Source of the DNA: Bradyrhizobium sp. LMTR 3
Lineage (GTDB): Bacteria > Pseudomonadota > Alphaproteobacteria > Rhizobiales > Xanthobacteraceae
DNA: 64,000 bases
Direction of reading: 5' to 3'
Assembly: GCF_001693485.1 (NCBI RefSeq)
Contig: NZ_MAXC01000002.1
Coordinates: forward strand, 124,001-188,000
Under the pieces are notes generated by a model. The model saw only the letters and a list, made by a program, of their open reading frames with translations, ran no database searches and had not been told where the DNA came from. The first letter of the stretch is position 1; the number at the start of each line of letters is the position of its first letter. This document shows positions 43,195 through 52,588 of the stretch, piece by piece. Both the position numbers and the translations under genes were made by a program.

Positions 43195-43401
43195 ATGTCC
43201 GCAACAACAGGAGACAACCTCGGAGGTGCCCGGACGCAAGCCGGCAAGCCCGCTTCCGCAGCCAGATCGCTTGCCATCAGCGGCAACCGGATCGACAGCC
43301 GCGAACTGTTTGCCACCGAGCGCGAAATCATCATCGCGCATGGCGAGGAGCATTATCGCCTGCGGCTGACGTCGCAGAACAAGCTGATCCTGACGAAGTG
43401 A
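43195..43401 (+). CDS. hmuP: Hemin uptake protein HemP/HmuP
   Basis: 68 residues from ATG 43195, no convincing ribosome site. The conserved C-terminal half reads GNRIDSRELFATEREIIIAHGEEHYRLRLTSQNKLILTK, the HemP/HmuP signature. In Bradyrhizobium HmuP is required for activating heme-uptake genes together with Irr. It is cytoplasmic and basic. It is the first gene of a rightward operon with hmuT, hmuU and hmuV, starting 19 bases before hmuT. The open frame extends upstream but that part is not conserved-looking. Confidence 0.88.
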   Translation: MSATTGDNLGGARTQAGKPASAARSLAISGNRIDSRELFATEREIIIAHGEEHYRLRLTSQNKLILTK

Positions 43402-43420
43402 CCGACCTGGTGAACCGGAA

Positions 43421-44371
43421 ATGAAAGTTTGTCGCACGCTCGCAGTGTCGGCCGCCGCGGGCTGTTTCCTGCTCGGCGGCGTCGCGCTCGCCGCCGGCGT
43501 TACGGTGCATGATGCCCGTAATCGCGACGTCGCGATCGCAGACCCCGCGCGGATCGTCTCGATCGGCGGCGCGATCACGGAAATTCTCTACGCGCTCGGT
43601 TTCGAGGACCGTCTCGTCGGCGTCGATTCGACCAGCCTCTATCCCGCCGCGGCGCGCGAGAAGCCGGATGTCGGCTACATGCGCCAGCTTTCGGCCGAGG
43701 GCGTGCTCGGGCTCAACCCCTCCCTGGTGCTGGCGGCGCAAGGGTCCGGGCCGAAGGAAACCATCGACGTCCTGGAGGCCGCCAAGGTGCCGCTGGTGCT
43801 GGTGCCCGAAACCTTTTCGGAAGCAGGCCTGCTCGACAAGATCAGGCTGGTCGGCCACGCCATGGACGCGGACAAGCGGGCCGAATGCCTGACCGCGGCG
43901 GTGTCGGACGATCTGGCGCAACTGCGCGAGCTGCGCGCCAAGGTGACGAAGCCGGTGCGCGTGATGTTCGTGATGTCGCTGTTGAACGGCCGGGCGATGG
44001 CCGCCGGAAAGAACACCGCGGCAAACGAGATCATCGCGCTTGCCGGCGGCGTCAATGCCATCGACAGCTATGAAGGCTACAAGATCATCAATGACGAGGC
44101 GATCGTCGCGGCGAAGCCCGACGTGGTGCTCTCGATCCAGCGCGGCAAGGATTCGGTGGTCGAGGAGACGGTGTATCTTCATCCGGCCTTCGCGCTGACC
44201 CCTGTTGCGGCCAACAAGGCCTTCATCTCGATGGAAGGCCTTTATCTGCTCGGCTTCGGGCCCCGCACGGCGGCCGCCGCCCGCGATCTCTCGATCAAGC
44301 TCTATCCGGCGCTGGCGCCGCAGGCCGAAAAATTCAAGCCCGCGGCACTCACCGCCGACTGCCGGAAATGA
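43421..44371 (+). CDS. hmuT: Heme ABC transporter periplasmic binding protein
   Basis: 316 residues. Signal peptide (MKVCRTLAVSAAAGCFLLGG to ALAA) then the two-lobe heme/cobalamin-binding fold: RIVSIGGAITEILYALGFEDRLVGVD, YMRQLSAEGVLGLNPSLVLA, and NEIIALAGGVNAIDSYEGYKIINDEA. It is periplasmic and delivers heme from HmuR to HmuUV. The stop overlaps the hmuU start (ATGA). GGAA lies before the ATG. The tyrosine in VGYMRQLS is a likely heme ligand. Confidence 0.95.
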   Translation: MKVCRTLAVSAAAGCFLLGGVALAAGVTVHDARNRDVAIADPARIVSIGGAITEILYALGFEDRLVGVDSTSLYPAAAREKPDVGYMRQLSAEGVLGLNPSLVLAAQGSGPKETIDVLEAAKVPLVLVPETFSEAGLLDKIRLVGHAMDADKRAECLTAAVSDDLAQLRELRAKVTKPVRVMFVMSLLNGRAMAAGKNTAANEIIALAGGVNAIDSYEGYKIINDEAIVAAKPDVVLSIQRGKDSVVEETVYLHPAFALTPVAANKAFISMEGLYLLGFGPRTAAAARDLSIKLYPALAPQAEKFKPAALTADCRK

Positions 44372-45459
44372 CCGTTCTGACCGAGGGTAATGCCAAGCGC
44401 CGCAGCGGATACGCGTTGCGCCCTCCGGCCTCACTGACCCTCATCTGCCTGTTCGCCGCGCTGGCCGGCGCAGCGCTGATCGCGCTGACGGTTGGCGCCG
44501 CCGGAATTCCGCTGGCGCGGCTGCCGGCCGCGCTCGGCCTGTGGAGTGACGCCGCGGCCGGTCCAAGCCTCGCGCGCGACCAGCTCGTGCTGTGGTCGAT
44601 CCGGATTCCACGAATCGGCGCGGCCGCGATGATCGGCGCGCTGCTCGCTGCATCGGGCGCCATCATGCAGGGGCTGTTTCGCAATCCCCTCGCCGACCCT
44701 GCATTGGTCGGCGTTTCCTCCGGCGGCGCGCTGGCGGCAGCGGCTGCGATCGTCTTCACCGACAGCCAGATCGGCCAGAACTTCCGCTTCATGCAGCATC
44801 AGTTGCTGCCGATCGCGGCGTTCGCCGGTTCGCTCGCGACCACCGTCATCCTTTATTCGATCGCGAGCCGCTCCGGGCGGACGTCGATCGCGATTTTCCT
44901 GCTGGCCGGCATTGCCATCGCCGCCATCGCCAATGCCGGCGTCGGGCTCCTTGTGTTTATCGCCGACGATCGCCAGTTGCGCGACATCACGTTCTGGCTA
45001 TTGGGCTCGCTGAGCGGCGCGACCTGGCCCAAGCTCGCCACGCTGGCGCCGGTGCTGGGGTGCGCCGCGATCGCCTGCCTCTCGATCGCGCGTGGGCTCG
45101 ACGTGCTGGTGCTCGGCGAGGCCGAGGCGTTCCATAGCGGCGTCGACGTCGAGCGGCTGAAGCGGATTTCGATCGTGCTGGTGTCGGCGATGACGGGCGT
45201 GGCGGTTTCGGTCTGCGGCGTCGTCGGCTTTATCGGCATCGTGGTGCCGCATCTGTTGCGGCTGGTGATCGGACCGGCGCACCGATTGCTGCTGCCCGCT
45301 TCCATGCTGCTGGGCGCGGTGCTGCTGGTGGGTGCCGATACGCTGGCCCGCACCATCGTGGCGCCCGCGGAAATGCCGATCGGCATCCTGACGGCTGCGA
45401 TCGGAGCGCCGTTCTTTCTGGCGATGCTGCTCCGCCAGCGCGGGCTGGTTTCGCTATGA
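44368..45459 (+). CDS. hmuU: Heme ABC transporter permease
   Basis: 363 residues, FecCD family, about ten membrane helices. Typical stretches are IRIPRIGAAAMIGALLAASGAIMQGLFRNPLADPALVGVSSGG and the ATPase-contacting LGEAEAFHSGVDVERLK followed by VVGFIGIVVPHLLRLVIGPAHR. As a homodimer it moves heme across the inner membrane. Both ends overlap neighbours by 4 bases (hmuT and hmuV), so all three are co-translated. Confidence 0.96.
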   Translation: MTVLTEGNAKRRSGYALRPPASLTLICLFAALAGAALIALTVGAAGIPLARLPAALGLWSDAAAGPSLARDQLVLWSIRIPRIGAAAMIGALLAASGAIMQGLFRNPLADPALVGVSSGGALAAAAAIVFTDSQIGQNFRFMQHQLLPIAAFAGSLATTVILYSIASRSGRTSIAIFLLAGIAIAAIANAGVGLLVFIADDRQLRDITFWLLGSLSGATWPKLATLAPVLGCAAIACLSIARGLDVLVLGEAEAFHSGVDVERLKRISIVLVSAMTGVAVSVCGVVGFIGIVVPHLLRLVIGPAHRLLLPASMLLGAVLLVGADTLARTIVAPAEMPIGILTAAIGAPFFLAMLLRQRGLVSL

Positions 45460-46256
45460 CCGCCATTCTCGAAGCGCAATCGGTTTCAATGGTCGTTGGC
45501 GGCGCCACGCTGGTCGATGGCATCGATCTTTGCGTTGCCCCCGGCGAGATGGTCGCGATCGTCGGCCCCAACGGCGCCGGCAAATCGACGCTGCTGCGGA
45601 TGCTGTCCGGCGATCTCCGCCCGACGCGCGGCCAGATCAGGCTGAACCAGCGCGACATCCAAAGCTATCCGCCGCGCCTTCTCGCTTTCCACCGCGCGAT
45701 GCTGTCGCAGCATGTCAACGTCACCTTCCCGTTCACGGTCGAGGAGATCGTTCATATGGGCGCGGGTGATGCCGGCCGGGCCGCCGCGCAACGGCTGGTC
45801 GATGCGGCGCTCGGTGAGGTCGATCTGGCCCATTTCAGCCAGCGGCAATTGCCGACACTCTCGGGCGGCGAACAGCAACGCGCGCATTTCGCCCGCGTGC
45901 TGGTGCAGCTCGCCTGCGGCGAGGCGCAGCACGGGCCTGGCCTCTTGCTGCTGGACGAGCCGACCTCGAGCCTCGATATGCGCCACCAGATCGACCTGGT
46001 GGAAACGGCGAAGCGGCGCGCGCAGAACGGCACGGCCGTCATCGCCGTACTGCACGACCTCAATCTCGCCATGCGCTTCGCCGATCGCATCGTGCTCTTG
46101 CATCGCGGTAGGCTCGCCGTCGATGGCGGCCGCAACGATGCGATCACGGCCGAGACCATCCGCCGGATTTTTGAGGTCGATGTGAAGATCGACTATACTG
46201 ACGCCGGCGTGCCGTTCCTGCTGCCGCAGACCATGCGGCCGGCTGCAGCGCAGTAA
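45456..46256 (+). CDS. hmuV: Heme ABC transporter ATP-binding protein
   Basis: 266 residues. Walker A GPNGAGKST near 40, Q-loop in the MLSQHVNV stretch, signature LSGGEQQRAHFARVL, Walker B LLLLDEPTSSLD and the H-loop in AVLHDLNLAM are all present. It drives HmuU-mediated heme import. It overlaps the hmuU stop by 4 bases and is the last gene of the operon; the 114 bases after it contain the Pho-box-like sequence of the next gene. Confidence 0.96.
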   Translation: MTAILEAQSVSMVVGGATLVDGIDLCVAPGEMVAIVGPNGAGKSTLLRMLSGDLRPTRGQIRLNQRDIQSYPPRLLAFHRAMLSQHVNVTFPFTVEEIVHMGAGDAGRAAAQRLVDAALGEVDLAHFSQRQLPTLSGGEQQRAHFARVLVQLACGEAQHGPGLLLLDEPTSSLDMRHQIDLVETAKRRAQNGTAVIAVLHDLNLAMRFADRIVLLHRGRLAVDGGRNDAITAETIRRIFEVDVKIDYTDAGVPFLLPQTMRPAAAQ

Positions 46257-46304
46257 CACCGAAGCCGCAGCCTTATCCAACGCCGTTACGCGGCTTTCAC
46301 AAAA

Positions 46305-46322
46305 CTGTCAGCCGGCTGTAAC
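46305..46322 (+). promoter_or_regulatory. Pho-box-like direct repeat
   Basis: CTGTCAG and CTGTAAC are spaced by CCGG, giving 11-base periodicity as in the PhoB box (CTGTCAT-N4-CTGTCAT). It lies 49 bases upstream of the phytase-like gene start. Control by PhoB is inferred. Confidence 0.6.
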
Positions 46323-46370
46323 AGCCGCTGCGCAAGACACACCGCATCGCTATTCAACAGGAGATCCGCC

Positions 46371-47723
46371 ATGCGCGTGTCATTGCTCTGCTCCGTCGCG
46401 TCCATGTTTCTGGCCGGCGCCGCCTTCGCTCAAGGCGAAGGCGAGTTTCCCGCCACGCTGAAGGGCCACGCCGTCCTGCCGGCGCAGACATTTATCGATG
46501 CGCCCGCTGATGCGCCTGACGATCTCAAGACATCAGGCAAATACACGACCGGCCGCCGCGTCGACGCTGCGGGCACCGTGATGGGCAAGTCCTACGAACG
46601 CCCGACCGGCGTTTCGCTGCCGTTCAAGGGCCAGCCACTGCAGGGCCATTCCGGCATCAAGATGATGCCGGACGGCTCGTTCTGGGTGCTCACCGACAAC
46701 GGCATGGGCTCGCGCTACAACTCGGCCGACTCGATGCTCTATCTCAACCGGCACAAGATCGACTGGGCGAACGGCAAGATCGAGCGACAGGAAACCGTCT
46801 TCCTGCACGACCCCGACAAGAAGGTGCCGTTCCGCATCCTCCATGAAGACACCGCCAAGCGCTATCTTACCGGCGCGGATTTCGACACCGAAGGTTTTCA
46901 GATCATCGGCGACACCTTCTGGATCGGCGACGAGTTCGGGCCCTACGTGCTGAAGGCCGACAAGACCGGCAAGGTCCTGGCGGTGTTCGAGACCACCGCC
47001 GACGGCAAGCCGGTGCGCTCGCCCGATCACTGGTCGGTGCAGTCGCCTGCAGCTCCAGGCGCCAGCTACACCACCGTCAACCTCCGCCGCTCCAAGGGCT
47101 ATGAAGGCTTTGCCGGCTCGAAGGACGGCAAGTTCCTCTATGGCCTGCTCGAGGGCCCACTGTGGAATGCCGAGAAGAAGGACTTTGAAAAAGTCGACAA
47201 CAAGGAAGCCGCGCGGATCCTCGAATTCGACGTCGCGGCCGAAAAATTCACCGGCCGCTATTGGCACTATGTGTTCGAGCAGAACGGCCACGCCATCGGC
47301 GATTTCAACATGATCGACGCCTCAAACGGCCTGATCATCGAGCGCGACAATGGCGAAGGCACCCCCGACAGGGCCTGCCCGGCCGGCCAGCGCGGCGAGA
47401 ACTGCTTTGCGGACCTCGCGAAATGCAAGCGTGTCTACAAGATCGAGCTCTCCGACGCCAATGTCGGCAAGCCGGTGCGCAAGATCGCCTATATCGACCT
47501 GATGAAGATCAAGGATCCCGACAAGAAGGCGCGCAAACCGCTCAATGACGGCGTGCTGACCTTTCCGTTCTTCACCATCGAGAACGTCGAGCGCGTCGAC
47601 GAGGCGCATATCATCGTCGGCAACGACAACAATCTGCCATTCTCGTCGAGCCGCGATCCCAACAAGGCTGACGACAACGAGTTCGTGCTGCTGGAGGTGG
47701 GGGAGTTCTTGAAGGCGAGGTGA
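46371..47723 (+). CDS. Secreted esterase-like/phytase-like protein
   Basis: 450 residues. A signal peptide (MRVSLLCSVASMFLAGAAFA) precedes a beta-propeller-like domain of the phytase-like esterase family (PF13449 type). Motifs include GHSGIKMMPDGSFWVLTDNGMGSRYNSAD, GADFDTEGFQIIGDTFWIGDEFGPYVLK, YEGFAGSKDGKFLYGLLEGPL, LIIERDNGEG and a final IIVGNDNNLPFSSSRDPN. Acidic residues suit metal binding. It may release phosphate from organic esters in the periplasm; the Pho-box-like sequence 49 bases upstream fits that. The activity is inferred at family level. Confidence 0.85.
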   Translation: MRVSLLCSVASMFLAGAAFAQGEGEFPATLKGHAVLPAQTFIDAPADAPDDLKTSGKYTTGRRVDAAGTVMGKSYERPTGVSLPFKGQPLQGHSGIKMMPDGSFWVLTDNGMGSRYNSADSMLYLNRHKIDWANGKIERQETVFLHDPDKKVPFRILHEDTAKRYLTGADFDTEGFQIIGDTFWIGDEFGPYVLKADKTGKVLAVFETTADGKPVRSPDHWSVQSPAAPGASYTTVNLRRSKGYEGFAGSKDGKFLYGLLEGPLWNAEKKDFEKVDNKEAARILEFDVAAEKFTGRYWHYVFEQNGHAIGDFNMIDASNGLIIERDNGEGTPDRACPAGQRGENCFADLAKCKRVYKIELSDANVGKPVRKIAYIDLMKIKDPDKKARKPLNDGVLTFPFFTIENVERVDEAHIIVGNDNNLPFSSSRDPNKADDNEFVLLEVGEFLKAR

Positions 47724-47735
47724 GACAAACCCTCC

Positions 47736-47816
47736 CGTCATTGCGAGGAGCGAAGCGACGAAGCAATCCAGTCTTTCTTCGCGACTCTGGATTGCTTCGC
47801 TACGCTCGCAATGACG
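47736..47816. repeat. Palindromic repeat between convergent genes
   Basis: CGTCATTGCGAGGAGCGAAG, CGACGAAGCAATCCAG and the complementary CTGGATTGCTTCG, CTACGCTCGCAATGACG make an 81-base hairpin. It lies between a rightward gene ending at 47723 and a leftward gene ending at 47839, so it may terminate both. Only one copy was seen here, although the sequence type is widespread in rhizobia (from memory). Confidence 0.8.
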
Positions 47817-47838
47817 GCTCCTTCGTTATCCGGTAACC

Positions 47839-49494
47839 TCAGCCCGCAGGCACCATCACCACGCCCTTGTCCTTGGGCCAGCGTATCCGCCACGCGAAAC
47901 TGATATCCCTCACCTCGCTGGGCTTGGCCTCGAATGCCCATTCCAGCACGCCGCGTCTGTCGCGGATGTTGCTTGCCGTCGGCGGCGTCGTGGACGACAG
48001 CATTTCGACCTGGATTTGCTCGTTCTCGCTGACCGGCAACTGGTCCTCGATCGCGATCCGGATCGGGAAATCATGGCCGTTGCGAACGGTGGTCTTGAAC
48101 GCGCGTTCGTCGGTCTTCGACGTCGTCACGATCAGGCCGGCCGATCCCTCGTTGCGCTTGAGAACTGCGCGTTCGATCTTGATCTTGTCGTCGCCCCCGA
48201 AGCCGAGCCGCACGGTCTCGTCCTTGCTTGCTGCGGCCATCTGGCCGCGGCCGACGAACACGCCGTCGCGGTAGATCGAGACGCGTCCCGGCAATAGCGG
48301 CGCGTCCTCGTTCTGCTTGAAGCTCGCTTCGAGGAATGCGGTCGGGTCCTTCACCGGCGCGGCGCGGACCGCGAGGTCGGGCGCGAGCGTTACGGTCGAA
48401 ACGCGCAGGCTCTTGGCACCTTCGCTCGCACCGAGGCTGACGCGGCCAGGAATTTTGAACACCACCTGGAAGCCGCTGACATCGGCCGCGGCCTGCTGTT
48501 CGTCGGCACGTTCGGCGAGGGATTCCGCCACCTTCGCGGCAGGCGCCGCCGAGCGGAACCTATTGTCCATCGCGCCGCTGACCGACGCCTGAGGCCGCGG
48601 CGGTTGCGGGTACTGCACGATCAACGGATTGAGCTCGGGCGCGTTGCCGCCGCGCGCGGTTCGCACGGTCGACACACTGAGCGCCACGTTCGACCAGTCC
48701 TCGCCGGTGGCCTGCGTGATTTCGGCGCGGCGCACCAGTTCGAGCGCGGGCTTGCGGTCTTTCGCGCCGGTATCGAGACGGGCATCATAGAGCGGCGTCC
48801 AGCGCGCACTGCGCACCGCATAGGTCACCCGCAGCGTCGCCTTGGTCGCGGCAGCCGCTGCGAGCTCGATCCGCACCTCCAGCTTGTTCGGCGGCTTCTG
48901 GGCCTTGTCCTGCTCGAGGCGCGCGATTTCACGGTCGAGGTCGCGCTGCTTGCGTTCGGCATCGCGGATCGCGGCCTCGGTGCTGGCGACTTCTTCGCCA
49001 ACCGCGGCAAAGGCCGCGCGCCATTCGGATATCGGCCGCGCCTCGCCCTTGTCGCCGATCCCGACCGGCGCGATATCCGCAAATCGTTCGGCGAACTTGC
49101 GCCGCGCTCTCGCCGCATCGATTGCGCCCTGCAGGTTGACGCGCTCGTCCTTCAGCGCCTCGATGCGCTTGTCGAGTTCGGGCAAATTGACCGGCGGCGC
49201 CGCGCGCGGCGGTTTTGCGTCGATCGCGCCGATCGTGAGCTTTGCGCCGGCCTCGCCTTCGACCCTGAGCGAGGACGGATCCAGCGTGAGCGGAAAATCC
49301 TTGAGAACAGCGGAATTCTCGCCGGCCGGCAGATCGAGCGTGACGAGGCGCGTTACGCTGGCGCCGTCGGGATAGACGGTGACAGCATCCACCGCCGAGC
49401 TCGCGGCGATGTCGGCGGCCTGCGCCTCACCGGCGGCAAGCGCCGTCAGAACGACGAGGCTCGTCGTCAAAAAGCTGTTCGCAATCAATCGCAT
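47839..49494 (-). CDS. DUF4139 domain protein (mucoidy inhibitor MuiA-like)
   Basis: 551 residues from ATG 49494, which has AGGAGG 6 bases upstream. A signal peptide (MRLIANSFLTTSLVVLTALAA) leads to a DUF4140-type N-terminal domain with AVTVYPDGASVTRLVTLDLPAGE, a coiled-coil (about 115-205, with LEQDKAQ), and a C-terminal DUF4139 domain containing YAVRSARWTPLYDARLD and FKTTVRNGHDFPIRIAIEDQLPVSE. It is probably periplasmic. The family includes MuiA-type proteins implicated in exopolysaccharide control, but the function is unproven. Single gene. Confidence 0.9.
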   Translation of the reverse strand: MRLIANSFLTTSLVVLTALAAGEAQAADIAASSAVDAVTVYPDGASVTRLVTLDLPAGENSAVLKDFPLTLDPSSLRVEGEAGAKLTIGAIDAKPPRAAPPVNLPELDKRIEALKDERVNLQGAIDAARARRKFAERFADIAPVGIGDKGEARPISEWRAAFAAVGEEVASTEAAIRDAERKQRDLDREIARLEQDKAQKPPNKLEVRIELAAAAATKATLRVTYAVRSARWTPLYDARLDTGAKDRKPALELVRRAEITQATGEDWSNVALSVSTVRTARGGNAPELNPLIVQYPQPPRPQASVSGAMDNRFRSAAPAAKVAESLAERADEQQAAADVSGFQVVFKIPGRVSLGASEGAKSLRVSTVTLAPDLAVRAAPVKDPTAFLEASFKQNEDAPLLPGRVSIYRDGVFVGRGQMAAASKDETVRLGFGGDDKIKIERAVLKRNEGSAGLIVTTSKTDERAFKTTVRNGHDFPIRIAIEDQLPVSENEQIQVEMLSSTTPPTASNIRDRRGVLEWAFEAKPSEVRDISFAWRIRWPKDKGVVMVPAG

Positions 49495-49653
49495 GGATAC
49501 CCTCCTGAACCGCCCGCCGGATGGCGGCGGACAAACAACGCCCACCACTTCCGGTCATGAGACGCAGCGAGGAAGGAATCGGTTCGATCGGGATTTTCGC
49601 CGCGGCCGCACCGCGGCGAAGGACCTTCCCCGGAAGGAAGGGGGATGCGCGTC

Positions 49654-51243
49654 TTAAAACGCCAGCGCCTTGGCCTGCTTCACCTGCGGCAGCGCCTGCA
49701 CCTTGGCAAGCACATCGGCCGGCACGGGGCCGTCGATCTCGACCAGCGCGATGGCGTCGCCGCCCTGCTTGACGCGACCGAGATGGAAGGTGGCGATGTT
49801 GATCTTGGCATCGCCGAGCAGGCTGGCGAAGCTGCCGATGAAGCCGGGCTTGTCCTCGTTGGTGACATAGATCATCGACTTGCCGAACTCAGCATCGACC
49901 CGGATGCCCTTGATGTCGACCAGCCGCGGCTTGCCGTCGTGATAGACGGTGCCCGAGACGGAACGCTCCTGCCGTTCGGTGGTGACCGTCACCGTGATCA
50001 GGCTTTCGTAATCGCTCTGCGCCGCGCGTACGATCTCGTCGACCACCATGCCACGCTCCTTCGCGACGACCGGCGCGGAGACCACGTTGACCTCGCCCAG
50101 CATCGGGCGCAGCAGGCCCGACAGCACCGCCGAGGTGATCGCCTTGATCTTCATCTCGGCGACGTGTCCCTCATAGGTGATCTCCGTCTTGAGGATGCCG
50201 CTCTCGGTGAGCTGGCCCGCGAACGAGCCGAGCTTTTCGGCGAGCTCGATGAACGGCTTCAGCTTCGGCGCTTCCTCCGCCGTGATCGAGGGGAAGTTCA
50301 CCGCGTTCGAGATCGCGCCGGTGAGAAGATAGTCCGACATCTGCTCGGCGACCTGCAGCGCGACGTTCTCCTGCGCTTCGGTAGTGGAGGCGCCGAGATG
50401 CGGCGTGCAGATCACGTTCGGATGGCCGAACAGCACGTTCTTGGTAGCGGGCTCTTCGACGAAGACGTCGAAGGCGGCGCCGGCGACATGCTTGGAATTC
50501 AGCGCATCGAGCAACGCCTGCTCGTCGACCAAACCGCCGCGCGCGCAGTTGATGATGCGCACGCCCTTCTTCATTTTCGCGAGCGCCGCCGCGTCGATGA
50601 TGTTCCTGGTCTTCTCGGTCAGCGGCGTGTGCAGCGTGATGAAGTCGGCGCGCCTGAACAATTCGTCGAGCTCGACCTTCTCGACGCCGATATCCTTGGC
50701 CCGCTCCGGCGACAGGAACGGATCGAACGCGACCACCTTCATGCGCAGCCCCAGCGCGCGGTCGGCGGCGATCGAACCGATATTGCCGCAGCCGACCACC
50801 CCTAGCGTCTTGCCGGTGATCTCGACGCCCATGAAGCGGTTCTTCTCCCACTTGCCGGCCTGGGTCGAGGCGTCGGCCTGCGGAATTTCACGCGCAAGCG
50901 CCAGCATCAAGGTGATCGCGTGTTCGGCGGTCGTGATCGAATTGCCGAACGGCGTGTTCATCACGATGATGCCCTTGGCGGTCGCCGCGGGAATCTCGAC
51001 ATTGTCGACGCCGATGCCGGCGCGGCCGATCACCTTGAGCTTCTTCGCCTTATCGATGATTTTCGCGGTCGCCTTCGTCGCCGAGCGGATAGCCAGGCCA
51101 TCGTAATTGCCGATGATCTCGGCGAGCTTGTCCTTGTCCTTGCCGAGATTGGGCTGGAAGTCGACTTCGACGCCGCGATCCTTGAAGATCTGGACGGCGG
51201 CGGGAGATAGCGCGTCGGAAATGAGAACTTTGGGTTTGGTCAT
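49654..51243 (-). CDS. serA: D-3-phosphoglycerate dehydrogenase
   Basis: 529 residues, the long form. First step of serine synthesis: 3-phosphoglycerate to 3-phosphohydroxypyruvate with NAD+. The dehydrogenase domain (about 1-310) has the NAD loop GVVGCGNIGSIAADRA and the catalytic Arg in NCARGGLVDE, Glu in FVEEPA and His in TPHLGAST. An intervening ASB domain and a C-terminal ACT domain (about 455-529, VTNEDKPGFIGSFASLLGDA) suggest serine feedback. It follows serC in the same direction, separated by 168 bases containing a repeat. Confidence 0.97.
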   Translation of the reverse strand: MTKPKVLISDALSPAAVQIFKDRGVEVDFQPNLGKDKDKLAEIIGNYDGLAIRSATKATAKIIDKAKKLKVIGRAGIGVDNVEIPAATAKGIIVMNTPFGNSITTAEHAITLMLALAREIPQADASTQAGKWEKNRFMGVEITGKTLGVVGCGNIGSIAADRALGLRMKVVAFDPFLSPERAKDIGVEKVELDELFRRADFITLHTPLTEKTRNIIDAAALAKMKKGVRIINCARGGLVDEQALLDALNSKHVAGAAFDVFVEEPATKNVLFGHPNVICTPHLGASTTEAQENVALQVAEQMSDYLLTGAISNAVNFPSITAEEAPKLKPFIELAEKLGSFAGQLTESGILKTEITYEGHVAEMKIKAITSAVLSGLLRPMLGEVNVVSAPVVAKERGMVVDEIVRAAQSDYESLITVTVTTERQERSVSGTVYHDGKPRLVDIKGIRVDAEFGKSMIYVTNEDKPGFIGSFASLLGDAKINIATFHLGRVKQGGDAIALVEIDGPVPADVLAKVQALPQVKQAKALAF

Positions 51244-51260
51244 TGGAGTGATCCTTCACA

Positions 51261-51409
51261 CCTTCCCCTGGAGGGGGAAGGTCGGCGCGAAGCGCCGGGA
51301 TGGGGTGAAACTGTCGATGCGAATTCTGCGTGCGTCGGATGCGGAGAGGTCACCCCACCCCGACGCATCCTTCGGATGCGTCGACCCTCCCCCTCCAGGG
51401 GAGGGTGAC
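51261..51409. repeat. Palindromic repeat between serC and serA
   Basis: CCTTCCCCTGGAGGGGGAAGG near serA and CCCTCCCCCTCCAGGGGAGGG near serC are related arms. GATGCGTC and its complement, and GGGGTGA/TCACCCC, pair inside. The element fills the whole serC-serA intergenic space. It also creates a false open reading frame rich in Arg and Pro. Confidence 0.7.
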
Positions 51410-51411
51410 GA

Positions 51412-52584
51412 TCAAGCCGCCTTTGGCAGCGCGGCCTTGGTCTCGGCAAACGCCCAGTCGATCCACTGCGTCAGCAACGCGACGTCGGAGGCCTCCACCG
51501 TGGCGCCGCACCAAATCCGCAGGCCCGCGGGCGCATCGCGGTAATAGGCGAAGTCGTAACCGGCGGCTTCCTTCTCCACCAGCGCAACCAGCTTCTTGGA
51601 AAATTCGGCCTGCGCGTCGGCGGTCAGCGAGGTGATCGCGGGATCGACGAACTTCAGGCACACCGAGGTGTTGGAGCGGATCGACGCATCCTTGGCCAGG
51701 AAGTCGATCCACGGCGTCTTCGCCTTCCAGTCCGACAGCACCTTGGTGTTGGCGTCGGCGCGCGCGATCAGGGCTTTCAGGCCGCCGATCGATTTCGCCC
51801 AGTTCAAGGCATCGAGATAGTCCTCGACGCACAGCATCGACGGCGTGTTGATGGTCTCGCCCTCGAAGATGCCCTGGTTGAGCTTGCCGCCCTTGGTGAG
51901 GCGGAAAATCTTCGGCAGCGGCCAGGCCGGCTTGTAGGTCTCGAGCCGCTCCACCGCGCGCGGTGAGAGGATCAGCATGCCGTGCGCGGCCTCGCCGCCC
52001 AGCGCCTTCTGCCAGGAGAACGTCACCACATCGAGTTTTGCGAAATCGAGTGCTTGCGCAAACGCTGCCGACGTCGCGTCGCAAATCGTGAGGCCTTGGC
52101 GGTCCGCGCTGATCCAGTCGGCGTTCGGCACGCGCACGCCTGAAGTCGTGCCGTTCCAGGTGAAGACGATGTCGGAAGCCGGATCGGCCTTGCTCAAATC
52201 GGGAAGATCGCCATAGCCGGCGTGCAACTTGGTGACGTCCTTGAGCTTCAATTCCTTGACGATGTCGCTGACCCAGCCCTCGCCGAAGGATTCCCAGGCG
52301 ATCGTGGTGACGGGGCGCGCACCGAGCAGCGACCACAACGCCATTTCGACCGCGCCGGTATCGGACGCCGGCACGATGCCGATCTTGTAGTCATCAGGCA
52401 CTTCCAGTACTTCGCGCGTCAATTCGATCGCGAGTTTGAGCCGCGCTTTACCGATCTTCGCGCGGTGCGAGCGGCCGAGGGCTGCGTCCTTGAGATTTTG
52501 GGGATTCCAGCCGGGGCGCTTGGCACAGGGGCCGGAGGAAAAATGCGGCACGTTCGGCCGCGAAGCGGGCTTCGCTACGGTCAT
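51412..52584 (-). CDS. serC: Phosphoserine aminotransferase
   Basis: 390 residues from ATG 52584, with GGAAGGA upstream inside a hairpin. It converts 3-phosphohydroxypyruvate and glutamate to phosphoserine with PLP. Features: the N-terminal [23 protein letters not shown], and the PLP-lysine in [17 protein letters not shown]. The longer open frame upstream is not conserved-looking. It belongs to the alphaproteobacterial (Methanosarcina-like) SerC group because of its length. It is followed by serA. Expression is likely regulated by the structured leader at 52589-52680. Confidence 0.96.
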   Translation of the reverse strand: MTVAKPASRPNVPHFSSGPCAKRPGWNPQNLKDAALGRSHRAKIGKARLKLAIELTREVLEVPDDYKIGIVPASDTGAVEMALWSLLGARPVTTIAWESFGEGWVSDIVKELKLKDVTKLHAGYGDLPDLSKADPASDIVFTWNGTTSGVRVPNADWISADRQGLTICDATSAAFAQALDFAKLDVVTFSWQKALGGEAAHGMLILSPRAVERLETYKPAWPLPKIFRLTKGGKLNQGIFEGETINTPSMLCVEDYLDALNWAKSIGGLKALIARADANTKVLSDWKAKTPWIDFLAKDASIRSNTSVCLKFVDPAITSLTADAQAEFSKKLVALVEKEAAGYDFAYYRDAPAGLRIWCGATVEASDVALLTQWIDWAFAETKAALPKAA

Positions 52585-52588
52585 GAAT

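Noticed and set aside
51240..51449. Small Arg/Pro-rich frame between serC and serA
   Set aside because: It is a translation of the palindromic repeat and not a gene.
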